A stretch of DNA of 64,000 nt from Goekera deserti (lineage in GTDB: Bacteria > Actinomycetota > Actinomycetes > Mycobacteriales > Geodermatophilaceae). Made by a program: the position numbers and the translations under genes. The stretch covers positions 62,001-126,000 of the forward strand of contig NZ_JAAGWK010000015.1 of assembly GCF_010685995.1 (NCBI RefSeq), given 5' to 3'. The notes below the pieces were generated by a model. It saw nothing but the letters and a program-made list of their open reading frames with translations, was not told the origin of the DNA and searched no databases. Shown piece after piece: positions 8,031 through 15,551 of the stretch (the first letter of the stretch is position 1; every line of letters starts with the position of its first letter).

Positions 8031-8549
8031 ATGACGGTCCGATCGGTCGACGCCGTCCGCGCCGACCTCGAGGAGGTCTTCCGGCGCGACTACCAGCCGG
8101 TGGTCGCGGTGGCCGCGCGGGTGCTCGGCTCGCGCGACCAGGCCGAGGACGTGGCCCAGGAGGTCTTCCTCTCCTTCAGCCGCTCCACCGTCCCGGCCGC
8201 CGAGGCCCGCGGCTGGCTCGCGGTCGCCGCAGCGCACACCGCACTGAACCTCATCCGGTCCGGACGCCGTCGCGCGTCCCGGGAGGAGACCGCGTTCGCG
8301 GCCCAGCACGACGTCGTGTCCGACGTCGCCGAGACGGTCGTGACCCGCGAGGAGCGCAGCCGGGTCCGCGCGGCGCTCGCGCTCCTGCCCCGCAAGCAGG
8401 CCGTGGCCCTGGTGCTGCGGCACAGCGGGCTGAGCTACGCCGAGGTGGCCGCGGCCCTCGACATGTCCCCCGGCAGCGTCGGCACCACCGTCCGCCGCGC
8501 CGAATCCGCCTTACGCGAGGAGCTGACCCGTCATGCGTCATCCGACTGA
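8031..8549 (+). CDS. ECF-type RNA polymerase sigma factor
   Basis: The 172-residue protein starts at the ATG at 8031, after AGGGAG. Region 2 includes LGSRDQAEDVAQEVFLSF (residues about 40-60). Region 4 is a helix-turn-helix with LPRKQAVALVLRHSGLSYAE and SPGSVGTTVRRAESALREEL. ECF sigma factors direct polymerase to stress promoters and are held by an anti-sigma factor. The next gene starts 17 bp inside this one and encodes a zinc-motif anti-sigma protein, and an ABC exporter follows. The pair probably controls its own operon. Confidence 0.9.
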   Translation: MTVRSVDAVRADLEEVFRRDYQPVVAVAARVLGSRDQAEDVAQEVFLSFSRSTVPAAEARGWLAVAAAHTALNLIRSGRRRASREETAFAAQHDVVSDVAETVVTREERSRVRAALALLPRKQAVALVLRHSGLSYAEVAAALDMSPGSVGTTVRRAESALREELTRHASSD

Positions 8550-9630
8550 GGGCGTGCTGCGCCGGCTGATCGACGAGCCGGCCGGTGTGTCCGACCCCGA
8601 CCGGCGGCACGTCGCCGACTGCGCGCAGTGCCTCAGCGCACTGGCCGCCACCCGCGCGGACGCCGTCGCCGTCGGCGCGGCACTGCAGCCTGCGGCCGGC
8701 AGCGATGCCGACGTGCCCGCCGCCTGGCAGCGGCTCAACGCCGCGCTGCCCACCGCCGCACCGGCTGCCGCCGCGTTCACCCCGGCGCGCCCGGCCCGCG
8801 GCCCGCGGGCCCGGGGGCTGCTGCGCCGCCCCGCGGTGGCGGTCGCCGCGGCCGCCCTGGTGCTGGCCGGTGCCGGTACCGCCGCCGCGAACGACTGGCT
8901 GCCGATCTTCCGCACCGAGCAGATCGCGCCGGTGTCCCTGACCGCCGCGGACCTCGTCTCGCTGCCCGACCTCAGCGCCTACGGCGACCTGGAGGTCAGC
9001 GGTGAGCCCGACCTGCGCGAGGTGCCCGACGCGGCCGCCGCGACCAGCGCCACCGGCCTGGACCTGCCGCAGGTGGCCTTCCTGCCCGACGGCGTCGTCG
9101 GCCGGCCGGAGTTCCAGGTGGGCGACCAGGTGAGCGCCACGTTCACCTACTCCGCGGCGCGGGCCGCCCAGGCCGCCTCCGAGGCGGGGGAGACGGCCCC
9201 GCCGTCCCCGCCCGGCCTGGACGGCAGCCAGGTGCGGATGGTCGCCGGCCCGGGCGTCGCGCAGGTCTGGTCGTCGTCCTCCGGGCTGCCCGCGCTGGTG
9301 GTGGGCACCGCCGTCGCCCCGACGGCGTTCTCCTCCGGGGTGCCGTTCGAGACGCTGCGCGACCACCTGCTGTCGCTGCCCGGCATCCCGGCCGAGCTCG
9401 CCGCCCAGCTGCGCACCTTCACCGCCGACGGCGCCACCCTGCCGCTGCCGGTGCCCGGCGACGAGGTGGAGACCTCGACCGCCGACGTGGGCGGCGTGCA
9501 GGCCACCGTGCTGGCCAGCCGGGACCAGTCGATGGCGGCCGTGGTGTGGGTCGAGGACGGCGTCGTCACCGCCGTGGCCGGCTCGCTGGGCACCGACGAG
9601 CTGCTGTCCGTGGCCCGGGAGCTGCGCTGA
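8533..9630 (+). CDS. Membrane-anchored zinc-type anti-sigma factor with extracytoplasmic domain
   Basis: The 365-residue protein has an H-x-x-x-C-x-x-C motif near the N-terminus (HVADCAQC, residues about 26-33), characteristic of zinc anti-sigma domains. An Ala-rich linker is followed by one transmembrane segment near residues 97-115 (VAVAAAALVLAGAGTAAA) and an outer domain of about 240 residues. The outer domain may sense the signal. The ATG at 8533 overlaps the sigma gene by 17 bp. The downstream ABC genes begin 2 bp after the stop, so the four genes form one operon. Confidence 0.82.
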   Translation: MRHPTEGVLRRLIDEPAGVSDPDRRHVADCAQCLSALAATRADAVAVGAALQPAAGSDADVPAAWQRLNAALPTAAPAAAAFTPARPARGPRARGLLRRPAVAVAAAALVLAGAGTAAANDWLPIFRTEQIAPVSLTAADLVSLPDLSAYGDLEVSGEPDLREVPDAAAATSATGLDLPQVAFLPDGVVGRPEFQVGDQVSATFTYSAARAAQAASEAGETAPPSPPGLDGSQVRMVAGPGVAQVWSSSSGLPALVVGTAVAPTAFSSGVPFETLRDHLLSLPGIPAELAAQLRTFTADGATLPLPVPGDEVETSTADVGGVQATVLASRDQSMAAVVWVEDGVVTAVAGSLGTDELLSVARELR

Positions 9631-9632
9631 CC

Positions 9633-10637
9633 ATGGCCACCGACTCCCTCACCGCCCCGGACGGCGCGGCGCTGCGGGCGGCGTCGGAGCTCGTCTCCGC
9701 ACTGCCGCCCGCACCGGCCGCCTGGTGCTCCGGGCTGCACAAGCGCTACCGCAAGCGCACCGCCGTCGAGGACGTGTCCCTGCAGGTCGGCCGCGGTGAG
9801 GTGGTCGGCCTGCTCGGGCCCAACGGCGCCGGCAAGACCACGGTGATCAAGATGCTGCTCGGCCTGGTGCGCCCGGACGCCGGGGAGGCCATGCTGCTCG
9901 GGCGGCCGTCGGCCGACCCGGCGGCCCGGGCCCGGGTCGGCTACCTGCCCGAGCTGTTCCGCTACCAGCCGTGGCTGAGCGCGGCGGAGGTGCTCGCCCT
10001 GCACGTGCGCCTGGCCGGTGGCGACGTGTCCCGCGCCGAGCAGGCCGAGTGCCTGTCCCTGGTGGGCCTCGGCGGGCGCGCCGCGGACCGAGTCGGCGGG
10101 TTCTCCAAGGGCATGCAGCAGCGCCTGGGCCTGGCCGTCGCGCTGGTGGCCCGGCCGGAGTTCGTGGTGCTGGACGAGCCGACCAGCGCGCTGGACCCGC
10201 TGGGCCGCGCGGACGTGCGCGACATCGTGCTGGAGCTGCGCACCCGCGGCGTCGCGGTGCTGCTCAACTCCCACCTGATCGGCGAGGTCGAGCGGGTCTG
10301 CGACCGGGTGGTCGTGCTGGACCGGGGCCGGGTCGCCGCCTCCGGCACGCTGGCCGAGCTGCTCGGGCAGCGCGAGCTGCGCCTGCAGCTCACCGGGCTG
10401 ACCCCGGCCGCGCAGCAGCGGCTGGCCGCCACCGGGCGGGTGGACACCGACGGCGCCTGGTTGACCGTCGCCGTCCCGGCCGACGACGACGGCACCGCCG
10501 CACCCGACCTGGTGGCCGACCTGGTCGCCCTCGGTGTGCGGGTGCACGCGGTCGAGCCGGTGCGGATCAGCCTGGAGGAGCGCCTGCTCGGCATCCTCCG
10601 GGACGGCGCCGCGAGCCGGGCGGGGGAGCAGTCGTGA
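9633..10637 (+). CDS. ABC exporter ATP-binding protein
   Basis: A 334-residue CcmA/NatA-like ATPase. Walker A is GPNGAGKTT (about residue 70), the signature is FSKGMQQRLGLA, and Walker B is FVVLDEPTSALDP with the H-loop SHLI. After the nucleotide-binding domain there is a C-terminal extension of about 100 residues, as in drug- or bacitracin-type exporters. It energises the permease encoded next, with which it overlaps by GTGA at 10634-10637. The ATG at 9633 is 2 bp after the anti-sigma stop. The substrate is unknown; linkage to a stress sigma factor suggests export of a toxic or envelope compound. Confidence 0.92.
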   Translation: MATDSLTAPDGAALRAASELVSALPPAPAAWCSGLHKRYRKRTAVEDVSLQVGRGEVVGLLGPNGAGKTTVIKMLLGLVRPDAGEAMLLGRPSADPAARARVGYLPELFRYQPWLSAAEVLALHVRLAGGDVSRAEQAECLSLVGLGGRAADRVGGFSKGMQQRLGLAVALVARPEFVVLDEPTSALDPLGRADVRDIVLELRTRGVAVLLNSHLIGEVERVCDRVVVLDRGRVAASGTLAELLGQRELRLQLTGLTPAAQQRLAATGRVDTDGAWLTVAVPADDDGTAAPDLVADLVALGVRVHAVEPVRISLEERLLGILRDGAASRAGEQS

Positions 10638-11539
10638 CCACCTCCGACACCCGGCCGGCGCCCGACCGGCCGGCCCCGCCCGGGGCGAGCACCCTGCGGA
10701 CCGTGCTCACCGTCGCCGCGCTCACCCTGCGCGAGGCGTCCCGGCGGCGGGTGCTGCTGGCGTTGGCGGCGCTCACCGTGGCGCTGCTGGTGCTCAGCGC
10801 GTGGGGCTTCTCCCGGCTCGCCGGTGAGGCGCTCACCAGCGGCGAGGCCCGGCTGACCGCCTCGATCGTGCTCAACCTGGTGATGTTCGGCTTCAGCCTC
10901 GTCGCCGCGCTGGGCACCGCCTTCCTGGCCGGCCCCACGCTGGCCGGGGAGACGGAGTCCGGCATCGCGCTGGCGGTGCTGTCCCGGCCGATCCGCCGCT
11001 CGGCGTTCCTGCTCGGCAAGTGGCTGGGACTGGTCGCGTTCGGCAGCGGGTTCGTCGTCGTCGCCGGGCTGGCCGAGATCCTGGTGGTCCGGGCGACGGT
11101 CGACTACTGGCCGCCCAGCCCGGTCACCGCGCTGGCGCTGCTCGCCGCGCAGACCGCGGTGCTGCTCACGCTCACCGTGCTGCTGGCCACGGCCGTCTCA
11201 CCGATGGCCTCCGGCGTCATCGCGGTCGGCCTGTTCTGCACCACCTGGGTGGCCGGCGTGGTCGGCGCCATCGGCACCGCGCTGGGCAACGACGCCGTCG
11301 CCCAGGTGGGTGCGGTGTCGCGGGTGCTGCTGCCCACCGACGGCCTGTGGCGGGGGGCGATGAACGCCTTCCAGGACCCCTCGGCGATCGTCCAGTTCGG
11401 TGGCGCCGACCAGGGCGCCGGGGCGTTCCCGTTCCTCAGCGTCGCACCGCTGTCCGCGGCCTACCTGGCCTGGTCGGCGGTGTGGGTGCTGATGATCGGG
11501 GGCCTGGCCGCCGCGGCCTACATCCGCAAGGACCTCTGA
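10634..11539 (+). CDS. ABC exporter permease (ABC-2 / NosY type)
   Basis: The protein has 301 residues from the GTG at 10634. About six hydrophobic segments are visible, for example VLLALAALTVALLVLSAWGF, LVMFGFSLVAALGTAFLAG, WLGLVAFGSGFVVVAGLAEI and YLAWSAVWVLMIGGLAAAAY. The motif LAGPTLAGETESGIALAVL followed by SRPIRRSAFLLGKW is typical of NosY/ABC-2 permeases. It pairs with the ATPase encoded upstream. A strong terminator follows the stop codon. Confidence 0.9.
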   Translation: MTTSDTRPAPDRPAPPGASTLRTVLTVAALTLREASRRRVLLALAALTVALLVLSAWGFSRLAGEALTSGEARLTASIVLNLVMFGFSLVAALGTAFLAGPTLAGETESGIALAVLSRPIRRSAFLLGKWLGLVAFGSGFVVVAGLAEILVVRATVDYWPPSPVTALALLAAQTAVLLTLTVLLATAVSPMASGVIAVGLFCTTWVAGVVGAIGTALGNDAVAQVGAVSRVLLPTDGLWRGAMNAFQDPSAIVQFGGADQGAGAFPFLSVAPLSAAYLAWSAVWVLMIGGLAAAAYIRKDL

Positions 11540-11548
11540 GCGGTCGCC

Positions 11549-11586
11549 CGCGACCCGTCGTCCACGCCTCAGGACGACGGGTCGCG
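11549..11586. terminator. Bidirectional terminator
   Basis: Perfect 15-bp stem: 11549-11563 pairs with 11572-11586, loop 8 nt. It lies between the convergent ABC permease and DUF1206 genes and overlaps the last codons of the latter. Confidence 0.75.
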
Positions 11587-12438
11587 GTCGGGGTAGCGGG
11601 CCCGGCCGAGGGCGTAGACCCCGAACGCGGCGAACCCCGCAGCGACCCCGCCCAGCAGCCACGAGCCGCCCGGCACCCCGGCGATGACGGTCAGCGCGCC
11701 GTCCAGGCCGGTGGCGGCGGAGAGGTCGGCGGTGCGGGCGGCCTGCACCAGCAGCACCCCGGCCAGGCCGAACGCGATGCCCTTCGCCACGTAGCCGACC
11801 CGCCCCACCGCCTCGATCCACGGCTCGACCCGGTCGGGGGCGGCGGTGAGGTCGATGTCCTTCATGAAGCCGCCGGTGCACCCGCGCAGCACCGTGTACA
11901 GCCCGACGGCGACCACCCCCACCGCCACCGCGACCACCAGCGCCGTGCCGCCGGGCACCTCCAGGGTCTCCCCGGTCAGCTCGCGCAACCGCTCGTCGGC
12001 CTGGTACTCACCTCCCGCGGCGAACAGCAGCGCGGTGCCGCCGAGTACCGCGTACACCGCCGCCTTGGCCAGGCACTTCGCGCAGACGAACGCCGTGCGT
12101 CTCCAGCGCTCGCGGCTCAGCAGCCCGCGCCACCAGAGCAGCACCTCACCGGCCTGCCACAGCGCGAGGGCCAGCAGCCCCAGCCCGATCAGCCACAGCG
12201 CCACCACCCCGCCCGGGGAGTCCGCGACGGTCTGCAGCGCCCCGGTCTGGTCGGCGTCGGTGCGGTCGCTGCCGCGGGCCAGCTGCAGCGCCAGCCACCC
12301 GATCAGCAGGTGCACCAGCCCGTACGCGACCAGCCCCACCCGCGCCACCGCCTCCAGCACGGGGTGGTCGGTCACCTCCCGGGCGTGCTCGACGACCCGG
12401 TGCACGCGGTCGATCAGGGCACGCGCGGTGGGGGTCAC
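11569..12438 (-). CDS. DUF1206 integral membrane protein
   Basis: The 289-residue protein has three repeats of a two-helix unit, each opening with a G-x-V-A-Y/K-G motif: ARVGLVAYGLVHLLIGWLAL near residue 31, CLAKAAVYAVLGGTALLFAA near 121 and VGRVGYVAKGIAFGLAGVLL near 213. This triple repeat defines DUF1206, a common actinobacterial membrane family of unknown role. The GTG start is the first in the frame. The gene is monocistronic and convergent with the ABC operon. Confidence 0.85.
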   Translation of the reverse strand: MTPTARALIDRVHRVVEHAREVTDHPVLEAVARVGLVAYGLVHLLIGWLALQLARGSDRTDADQTGALQTVADSPGGVVALWLIGLGLLALALWQAGEVLLWWRGLLSRERWRRTAFVCAKCLAKAAVYAVLGGTALLFAAGGEYQADERLRELTGETLEVPGGTALVVAVAVGVVAVGLYTVLRGCTGGFMKDIDLTAAPDRVEPWIEAVGRVGYVAKGIAFGLAGVLLVQAARTADLSAATGLDGALTVIAGVPGGSWLLGGVAAGFAAFGVYALGRARYPDRDPSS

Positions 12439-12513
12439 CGGGCCGATGCTCCGGCACGCGCCCCCACCCCGCTCGTCACCGCCCCCGGGCCGACGCCGTG
12501 CGGGCGGCGGCGC

Positions 12514-13692
12514 TCACGCGGGCGCGGTGCGGCGCAGCTCGCGGCCCAGCCAGGCGGCGAGGGCGACCGGCACGGCGACGAAGGCGCTCAGCGCCGGCAC
12601 GGTGCCGATGGCCGAGCCCAGCCAGGACAGCAGCAGCGGGGTGGCGAAGCCGGCGTAGGCGAAGGCGTAGAAGGCGCTGTTCATCGCGCCCCGGGCGTGC
12701 GGCGGGGCCAGCCGGGCGGTGAGCGTCAGCCCCGCGGTGAGGCACAGCCCGCCACCCCCACCCAGCAGGACGGCGGCCGGCAGCAGCAGCGGCTCGGACC
12801 CGGCCACCACCGCGACCACGTCCAGGGCGGCACCGACGGCGCCCAGCACCATGCCCAGCGGGCCGGCGCCGCGCTCGGCCCGGCGTCCCAGCCGCGCGGT
12901 CACCGCCCCGGCGCCCAGCGCCAGCCCGCCGAGCAGGCCCGCGTAGGCCACCCCGACGCCGCCGGTCACCACCAGCAGCGGCAGCAGCGTGGACGCCACC
13001 GCCGGGAACGCGAACACCCCGACCGCGGTGGGGGCCAGCACCGCCCAGAACGGCCGCCGCGCCTCCCGGGGCAGGCCCAGCGTCATCAGCCGGCCGGGCC
13101 GCCGCTCCAGCACCGTCTCGGGCACCCCGACCAGCGCCACCAGTCCGGCGAGCAGCACGGCGACGTGCACCAGGTAGGGCAGCGTCGTCGGGGCCGGGCC
13201 GTACTGGGCGAGCAGCCCGCTCATCGCCGGCGCGACGGCGAAGCCCGCCGACGTGGACACCGCCCCGCGGGTCGCCGCCGAGCGCTGCCCGTCGGGGCCG
13301 GCGAGCTCCTGCAGCCAGGCGTTCGCCACGGAGAAGACCATCCCGGACACCACGCCCTGCAGCAGCCGGCAGGCGTAGAGCAGCGGCAGGCTCTCCGCGG
13401 CCGGCAGGTAGAGCAGCGACACCAGCCCGGACAGCACGGCGAAGGGCAGCACCACCGCGCGGCGTCCGAACCGGTCCGACGCCGCGCCGGAGACGGTGAG
13501 CGCGGCGATCAGCCCGACCGCGTAGCTGCCGAACACCGCGGTCAGGTCGGCGTCGGACAGGTCGAGGGTCCGCCGGTAGACCAGCAGCAGCGGGGTCGGG
13601 ACGTTGGTGCCCAGGGCCACGGTGAACAGCCCGAACGTGAGGGCGTCCAGCTGCCGTCGGGCCCGGGGACGCCCGGCCGCGGTCTCCGGCAT
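12514..13692 (-). CDS. Major facilitator superfamily transporter
   Basis: The 392-residue protein has 12 predicted membrane segments. MFS motif A (SDRFGRR) follows segment 2, and RLLQGVVSGM (motif B/C region) is in segment 4. The sequence LGLPREARRPFW fits the central cytoplasmic loop. The substrate is unknown; small 12-helix MFS proteins of this kind are often drug or sugar efflux proteins. It is divergent from the secreted 5'-nucleotidase gene, with 112 bp between starts. The ATG at 13692 gives a short polar N-terminus before helix 1. Confidence 0.88.
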   Translation of the reverse strand: MPETAAGRPRARRQLDALTFGLFTVALGTNVPTPLLLVYRRTLDLSDADLTAVFGSYAVGLIAALTVSGAASDRFGRRAVVLPFAVLSGLVSLLYLPAAESLPLLYACRLLQGVVSGMVFSVANAWLQELAGPDGQRSAATRGAVSTSAGFAVAPAMSGLLAQYGPAPTTLPYLVHVAVLLAGLVALVGVPETVLERRPGRLMTLGLPREARRPFWAVLAPTAVGVFAFPAVASTLLPLLVVTGGVGVAYAGLLGGLALGAGAVTARLGRRAERGAGPLGMVLGAVGAALDVVAVVAGSEPLLLPAAVLLGGGGGLCLTAGLTLTARLAPPHARGAMNSAFYAFAYAGFATPLLLSWLGSAIGTVPALSAFVAVPVALAAWLGRELRRTAPA

Positions 13693-13804
13693 CCGCGGAC
13701 GCTACCGCGGGCCGCGCGGCGTTCACCTCCCCGCCACTCGCGCCACACAGCGATCGCTTAGCGTGAGCAAAGACCCACCTGTCTCAGCAGAGGAGCTCCA
13801 CCAC

Positions 13805-15487
13805 ATGAGGCGACGTCCCCTGGCGGCCCTGGCCACCACCGCCTGTCTCTCGGTCGCGATCGCCGCGGCCGCGACCCCCGCGTCCGCGGCGCCGAAGCCG
13901 GCCGGGCCCAAGCCGGTCGACGTGCAGCTGCTCGCGTTCAACGACTTCCACGGCGCCCTCCAGCCGCCCACCGGCTCCGGCGGCGCGGTGAACGGCGTGC
14001 CGGCCGGAGGGCTCGCCTCCTTCGCCACCCACCTCCGGCAGCAGGAGGCGGAGAACAAGAACACGCTGACCATCAGCAACGGCGACCTGATCGGCGGCAG
14101 CCCCTTCCTGTCCGCGCTGTTCCGCGACGAGCCCACCGTGGACGCGATGGACCTGCTCGGCCTGGACGTGGCCACCGTCGGCAACCACGAGTTCGACGAG
14201 GGCGTCGACGAGCTGAGCCGGATCATCGACGGCGGCAGCTGCCACCCGGTCGACGGCTGCCTCGACGGCGACGGCTACGACGGCTCCGACGCCGACTGGC
14301 TGGCTGCCAACGTGGTCGACCGCACCACCGGGGAGCCGATCCGCAGCCCCTACGAGGTCTACAAGTTCCAGGGCGTGCAGGTCGGCGTGATCGGTCTGAC
14401 CCTGGAGTCCACCCCGTCGATCGTGTCGGCCGCCGGCATCGCCGACGTCCGGTTCCTCGACGAGGTCGAGACGATCAACCGCTACGTCGCGGAGCTGCGC
14501 GCCGACGGCGTGGAGTCGATCGTGGTGTCGCTGCACGAGGGCGGCGCCGCCGGTGCCGACCCGAACGGCTGCTCGGCGCCGACCGGGCCGGCCTTCGACA
14601 TCACCCGGGCCATCGACGACGCCGTCGACGTCGTGCTCACCGGCCACTTCCACAACGGGTTCGTGTGCGAGGGGGCCAACGAGGTCGACGGGAAGCTGGT
14701 CACCCAGGCGCTGTCCAACGGCCGGCTGATCACCGACCTCGACCTGAGCATCGACCGGAAGACCGGCGACGTCACCAGCGCCGCGGCCGAGAACGTCGTC
14801 GTCACCCGCGACGTGCCTCTCGACGCCCAGGCGCAGGCCCTGGTCGAGCGGTACGAGGCGATCTCCGAGCCGATCGCGAACGAGGCCGTCGGCCGGGTCA
14901 CCGGGCCGATCGTGCGGGCCCAGGAGCCGCTGTTCGGCAGCCTGGTCGGTGAGTCGCCGCTGGGCAACCTGATCGCCGACTCGCAGCTCGCGGCCACCGA
15001 CGACGAGGCCGGGGCGGTTGCGGCGTTCATGAACCCCGGCGGCGTGCGGGCGGACATCACCTTCCCGTCCTCGGCCGCGGGCGAGGGCGACGGCGTGGTC
15101 ACCTTCGGCGAGGCCTTCACGGTCCAGCCGTTCAACAACCTGCTGACCACGCTGACCCTGACCGGCACGCAGCTCTACGCGGTGCTGGACCAGCAGTTCG
15201 CCGTCGGGCGGGTGCTGGCGCCCTCGGACTCGGTGCGGTACTCCGTCGCCGGTGGCGCCGTGGTGCCCGGTTCGCTGACCATCGCCGGTGCGCCGGTCAC
15301 CGCCGACGGCACCTACCGGATCACGGTGAACAACTTCCTGGCCGGCGGTGGTGACGGCTTCACCGCGCTGACCGCGGGCACCGACGTCGTCAACCAGCCC
15401 GGCTTCGACGTCGACGCCCTGATCGCCTACCTGGCCGGGGACCCGGTCGCCCCGCCGGCGACCGACCGGATCACCGTCACCGGCTGA
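13805..15487 (+). CDS. Secreted bifunctional metallophosphatase / 5'-nucleotidase
   Basis: The 560-residue precursor starts at the ATG at 13805 behind an AGAGGAG. It carries a Sec signal peptide (MRRRPLAAL, hydrophobic core, cleavage at PASA-A near residue 29). The calcineurin-like domain (about 38-310) shows LLAFNDFHG, SNGDLIGGS, VGNHEFDEG and the metal-binding GHFHN. The 5'-nucleotidase C-terminal domain (about 350-520) follows, with NPGGVRADI and NNFLAGGGDGF. UshA/YfkN-type enzymes hydrolyse extracellular nucleotides or cyclic nucleotides to nucleosides and phosphate for salvage. A -10-like TAGCGT lies about 45 bp upstream. The gene is monocistronic. Confidence 0.93.
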   Translation: MRRRPLAALATTACLSVAIAAAATPASAAPKPAGPKPVDVQLLAFNDFHGALQPPTGSGGAVNGVPAGGLASFATHLRQQEAENKNTLTISNGDLIGGSPFLSALFRDEPTVDAMDLLGLDVATVGNHEFDEGVDELSRIIDGGSCHPVDGCLDGDGYDGSDADWLAANVVDRTTGEPIRSPYEVYKFQGVQVGVIGLTLESTPSIVSAAGIADVRFLDEVETINRYVAELRADGVESIVVSLHEGGAAGADPNGCSAPTGPAFDITRAIDDAVDVVLTGHFHNGFVCEGANEVDGKLVTQALSNGRLITDLDLSIDRKTGDVTSAAAENVVVTRDVPLDAQAQALVERYEAISEPIANEAVGRVTGPIVRAQEPLFGSLVGESPLGNLIADSQLAATDDEAGAVAAFMNPGGVRADITFPSSAAGEGDGVVTFGEAFTVQPFNNLLTTLTLTGTQLYAVLDQQFAVGRVLAPSDSVRYSVAGGAVVPGSLTIAGAPVTADGTYRITVNNFLAGGGDGFTALTAGTDVVNQPGFDVDALIAYLAGDPVAPPATDRITVTG

Positions 15488-15503
15488 TCCACCGCCCGGC
15501 ACA

Positions 15504-15542
15504 GCGGGCACCGTCGGTCCCCTGCGGACCGGCGGTGCCCGC
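15504..15542. terminator. Bidirectional terminator
   Basis: A 17-bp stem (15504-15520 with 15526-15542, one G/U pair) with a 5-nt loop lies between the convergent 5'-nucleotidase and MMPL genes. Confidence 0.75.
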
Positions 15543-15551
15543 TGTCGCGTG

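Noticed and set aside
11020-13761. 913-codon plus-strand open frame opposite the DUF1206 and MFS genes
   Set aside because: Gln/Arg/Gly/His-rich shadow of two clear membrane-protein genes on the other strand.
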